From the NCBI RefSeq assembly GCF_002159185.1, contig NZ_NFHD01000006.1, positions 62,001 through 126,000 of the forward strand: a DNA stretch of 64,000 bases. The letters run 5' to 3'. Within the stretch, counting starts at the first letter, position 1, and each line of letters starts with the position of its first letter. Positions 61,975-64,000 of the stretch are shown in pieces. The notes below the pieces were generated by a model that saw only the letters and a program-made list of their open reading frames with translations, ran no database searches and was not told where the DNA came from. The position numbers and the translations under genes are program-made. The stretch comes from Gemmiger sp. An87. Its GTDB lineage: Bacteria; Bacillota; Clostridia; Oscillospirales; Ruminococcaceae.

Positions 61975-62504
61975 TCGTGGGCGGCGGGGCCAGCGGCAAA
62001 AGCGAATACGCCGAGCGATTGGCGGTGGCCGCTCCGGCGGCCCGCCGGTTTTACATTGCCACCATGCAGCCCTGGGGTGAGGAGACCCGCCAGCGAATTG
62101 CCCGGCACCGAGCCATGCGGGCGGGCAAAGGCTTTGAGACGGTGGAGTGTCCGCTGAATCTGGCAGGCCTGCAGCTGCCGGAAAAAGGCACCGTGCTGCT
62201 GGAATGCCTGAGCAATCTGGCGGCCAACGAACGATATGATCCCGCGGGTGCGGGTGAGGATGCCTTCTGCTCCATTTTGGACGGGGTGGACAAGCTCCTC
62301 AGCCAGTGCAGCGATTTGATTCTGGTGAGCAACGAGGTGTTCAGCGGCGGCATCGAATACGAGGGCGATACGCTGAAATATCTGCGGCTGCTGGCCCGGC
62401 TCAACCGGGAGCTGGCCGCCCGGGCGGACAATGTGTGCGAAGTACAATGCGGCATTGCCCGGTATTACAAAGGAAAGGAGCCCTATCTGCATGATCGTGC
62501 TTGA
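61962..62504 (+). CDS. cobU: Adenosylcobinamide kinase/guanylyltransferase
   Basis: A 180-residue bifunctional enzyme that phosphorylates adenosylcobinamide and adds GMP. The P-loop LIVGGGASGKSEYAERL, the guanylylated histidine in IARHRAMR and VSNEVFSGGI are present. It is somewhat shorter and less conserved around the usual VSNEVGxGIVP motif, where it reads VSNEVFSGGI. It overlaps both neighbours. Confidence 0.9.
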   Translation: MFTLIVGGGASGKSEYAERLAVAAPAARRFYIATMQPWGEETRQRIARHRAMRAGKGFETVECPLNLAGLQLPEKGTVLLECLSNLAANERYDPAGAGEDAFCSILDGVDKLLSQCSDLILVSNEVFSGGIEYEGDTLKYLRLLARLNRELAARADNVCEVQCGIARYYKGKEPYLHDRA

Positions 62505-63267
62505 GACCATCGCGGTGGCTTTTGCCATGTTTTCCGCTATCCCGGTGCCTCAGCCGGTGTGGGGGCCGCGCAACATGCGGTATGCGCTGTGCGCGCTGCC
62601 TCTGATTGGGGTGGTGATCGGGCTGGCCCAGGCACTGTGGCAGATTGCCTCCAATTGGCTGTGCATGCCGGAAATGCTGCGGGGTGCGGGGCTGTGCCTG
62701 ATTCCCATTCTGCTCACCGGGGGCATCCACCTGGACGGCTACGCCGACACCAGCGACGCGCTGGCCAGCTGTGCGCCGCCGGAGAAAAAACAGGAGATTT
62801 TAAAGGACCCCCGCTGCGGCGCCTTCGCGGTGATCCGGCTGGGCGTCTGGTTTGTGGCCAGCTTTGCGCTGTGCACTGCGGTGCGGCTGGATGACCCGGC
62901 CCTTGCCTGCTTTGGGATGAGCTTTGTGCTCAGCCGGGCGTTGTCCGGCTGGGCGGTGGCCACCTTCCCGCTGGCAAAAAACACCGGCCTTGCCCATACC
63001 TTCGCCACTTCGGCGGATCGGACGGCGGTGCGCCGGGTGCTGTTGGTGCTGGCAATTTTGCTGGCGGTCTGCATGTGTGCAGTGGGCCGGATAGAAGGTG
63101 CAGCCATGGCAGCGGCAGCGTTTCTGGTGCTGCTCTACTACCGCCGCATGAGTGACAAACAGTTCAGCGGTCTGTCTGGCGATTTGGCAGGCTGGTTTTT
63201 GCAGACTGCGGAACTTTGGATGCTGGCCGCCCTTGTGGTGGTGCAGCTGTTGGAGGCAGCGTTATGA
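62491..63267 (+). CDS. cobS: Adenosylcobinamide-GDP ribazoletransferase (cobalamin synthase)
   Basis: A 258-residue membrane enzyme with about six hydrophobic segments that joins adenosylcobinamide-GDP and alpha-ribazole. Conserved features are FSAIPVPQPVW, GGIHLDGYADTSDAL with metal-binding acids, and LKDPRCGAFAVI. ATG at 62491 follows AAAGGAG and lies inside the end of cobU. Its stop overlaps the next start (ATGA). Confidence 0.94.
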   Translation: MIVLETIAVAFAMFSAIPVPQPVWGPRNMRYALCALPLIGVVIGLAQALWQIASNWLCMPEMLRGAGLCLIPILLTGGIHLDGYADTSDALASCAPPEKKQEILKDPRCGAFAVIRLGVWFVASFALCTAVRLDDPALACFGMSFVLSRALSGWAVATFPLAKNTGLAHTFATSADRTAVRRVLLVLAILLAVCMCAVGRIEGAAMAAAAFLVLLYYRRMSDKQFSGLSGDLAGWFLQTAELWMLAALVVVQLLEAAL

Positions 63268-63599
63268 TTTTTATCACAGGCCCGCTGTTTGCGGGCAAAC
63301 GGGACTTTGCCTGCCGCATTCTAAACTGTAAAGCGGAAGAACTTGCCAGATATGCAGCGTGGGATGTGCAGGAGCTGGTGGGGCAGAAATCCCCGGAAGA
63401 GCTGGCGGAGCAGCTGGAAACCTGGCCGGTGGTCATCGCCACCGAGGTGGGCGGCGGCGTGGTGCCGGTGGATACAAAGCAGCGGGCCGACCGGGAAGCG
63501 GCGGGCCGTCTGGCCTGCCTGCTGGCCCAGCGGGCAGACACTGTGGTGCGGGTCTTTTGCGGCCTGCCCATCTTATTAAAAGGAGAATTGCCGGAATGA
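63264..63599 (+). CDS. Mini CobU-like protein
   Basis: A 111-residue protein that looks like CobU with its middle removed. The N-terminal IFITGPLFAGKRDFACRIL corresponds to the P-loop, but the Ser/Thr after Lys is Arg. The C-terminal VIATEVGGGVVPVDTKQRAD, AGRLACLLAQRADTVVRVFCGLPILLKG corresponds to the second half of CobU. The GMP-accepting histidine region is absent. It cannot be a full kinase/guanylyltransferase and might assist the true CobU, whose own VSNEVGxG motif is altered. Four-base overlaps on both sides show firm membership of the operon. Confidence 0.8.
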   Translation: MIFITGPLFAGKRDFACRILNCKAEELARYAAWDVQELVGQKSPEELAEQLETWPVVIATEVGGGVVPVDTKQRADREAAGRLACLLAQRADTVVRVFCGLPILLKGELPE

Positions 63600-64000
63600 A
63601 TATCTATCTGCTTCGCCACGGCGAAACGGAATACAACAAACAAAAGCGCTATCAGGGCACGCTGGATATCCCCCTGAGTGCAGAGGGCCTTGCCCGGCTG
63701 CAAAAGGCGCCGATTTCACCCAAAGTGGTGTATATTTCCCCTCTGATCCGCGCCCGCCGCACTGCCGAGATTCTCTTCCCGGAGGCCCGGCTGGTGGAGG
63801 TGGATGACTTGAAGGAAATGTGCTTCGGCGTGTTTCAGGGCCGCAACTACATTGAGATGGAAAAGGACCCGGACTACATTGCCTGGGTGGGGGAGGATTG
63901 CACCGGCCGCTGCCCCGGCGGCGAGACCAAGGCGGAGTTCACTCAGCGCACCTGTGAGGCCTTCTGCCGCCTGCTGAAGGATGCTTTAGCAGCTGGCGAG
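63596..64000 (+). CDS. cobC: Histidine phosphatase, alpha-ribazole phosphatase-like (5' part)
   Basis: The first 135 codons of a gene cut by the right edge. The protein begins NIYLLRHGETEYNKQKRYQG, the RHG motif of the histidine phosphatase superfamily, and continues with YISPLIRARRTAEIL, the second arginine motif, and EMCFGVFQGRN with the acid. In a cobalamin operon this is most likely CobC, which removes the phosphate from alpha-ribazole phosphate or adenosylcobalamin phosphate. ATGA overlap with the gene before. Confidence 0.88.
   Translation, partial: MNIYLLRHGETEYNKQKRYQGTLDIPLSAEGLARLQKAPISPKVVYISPLIRARRTAEILFPEARLVEVDDLKEMCFGVFQGRNYIEMEKDPDYIAWVGEDCTGRCPGGETKAEFTQRTCEAFCRLLKDALAAGE

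Noticed and set aside
1-64000. CRISPR arrays, tRNA or rRNA genes, prophage or integrase genes
   Set aside because: No regular repeat-spacer pattern, no tRNA-like cloverleaf or rRNA segment, and no integrase, portal or capsid motif was seen in the intergenic regions or gene products.

Overview
The window is GC-rich, densely coding bacterial chromosome. The regulatory RNAs (a T-box leader, a BglG-type antiterminator site, a cobalamin riboswitch with a terminator), the strong AGGAGG-type ribosome binding sites, a SpoIIQ-like M23 protein and a SpoVB/MurJ-like flippase point to a Firmicute of the class Clostridia. The composition would suit a high-GC gut Oscillospiraceae/Ruminococcaceae relative (Faecalibacterium, Gemmiger or Subdoligranulum-like). 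That placement is inference; no 16S gene is present.

Layout. (1) 1-9067, minus strand: a surface-glycan operon driven by a strong promoter at 9113-9141. It holds an NAD-dependent epimerase, a TIM-barrel isomerase, two polyprenyl-phosphate-type GT2 enzymes, two large GT-C-like membrane proteins (one visibly AT-richer than its surroundings), an FAD oxidoreductase and the start of a BaiN/HI0933 flavoprotein. (2) 9316-14684, plus: an OmpR-type response regulator, its polytopic histidine kinase, and a Cache-like/degenerate GGDEF/EAL protein. (3) 14749-18079: a glucose-type PTS switch (promoter, RAT and terminator, BglG/GlcT antiterminator, EIICBA). (4) 18101-25784: an M23 protein, pseudouridine catabolism (psuK-psuG), a GT2 with an internal deletion, a split ThrE exporter and a YfhO-family membrane protein. 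(5) 25840-42862, minus: a long polycistron for a nonulosonic acid of the legionaminic type. It contains legB, legC, a CBS-guanylyltransferase (ptmE-like), legI/neuB, legG/neuC and legF/neuA, with two Gfo/Idh oxidoreductases and a phosphoesterase. It also carries a DUF2142 protein and a tandemly duplicated pair of genes (large DEFxxWG GT-C protein plus small two-TM ectodomain protein). (6) 42912-50344: the divergent export and decoration arm (MBOAT acyltransferase, SGNH partner, GT-B-like protein, Wzx flippase), an SdpI-like protein and an N-acetyl-sugar amidotransferase. (7) 50430-53178: T-box-controlled metNIQ. (8) 53236-54818: an intact IS1182-type element inserted between two terminator hairpins. 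(9) 54860-59106: DUF1643 protein, a 34-residue membrane peptide, Mrp/ApbC, purine nucleoside phosphorylase and a SpoVB-like flippase. (10) 59125-64000: a cobalamin-riboswitch operon cbiA-cobT-cobU-cobS-mini-cobU-cobC, cut by the window edge.

How the genes fit together. Region 5 would make a CMP-activated legionaminic-type sugar through GDP-linked intermediates: PtmE, LegB, LegC, an N-acetylation step with no visible gene, LegG, LegI, LegF. The amidotransferase at 49223 could convert an N-acetyl group to acetamidino, the GT-B-like protein could transfer the sugar, Wzx would flip the lipid-linked glycan, and the MBOAT/SGNH pair could O-acylate it. The many GT-C-like proteins together with two DPM/GtrB-like GT2 enzymes suggest extra sugars are added outside the membrane from polyprenyl-phosphate donors. 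No initiating phosphoglycosyltransferase, LegH or obvious Wzy is visible in this window.
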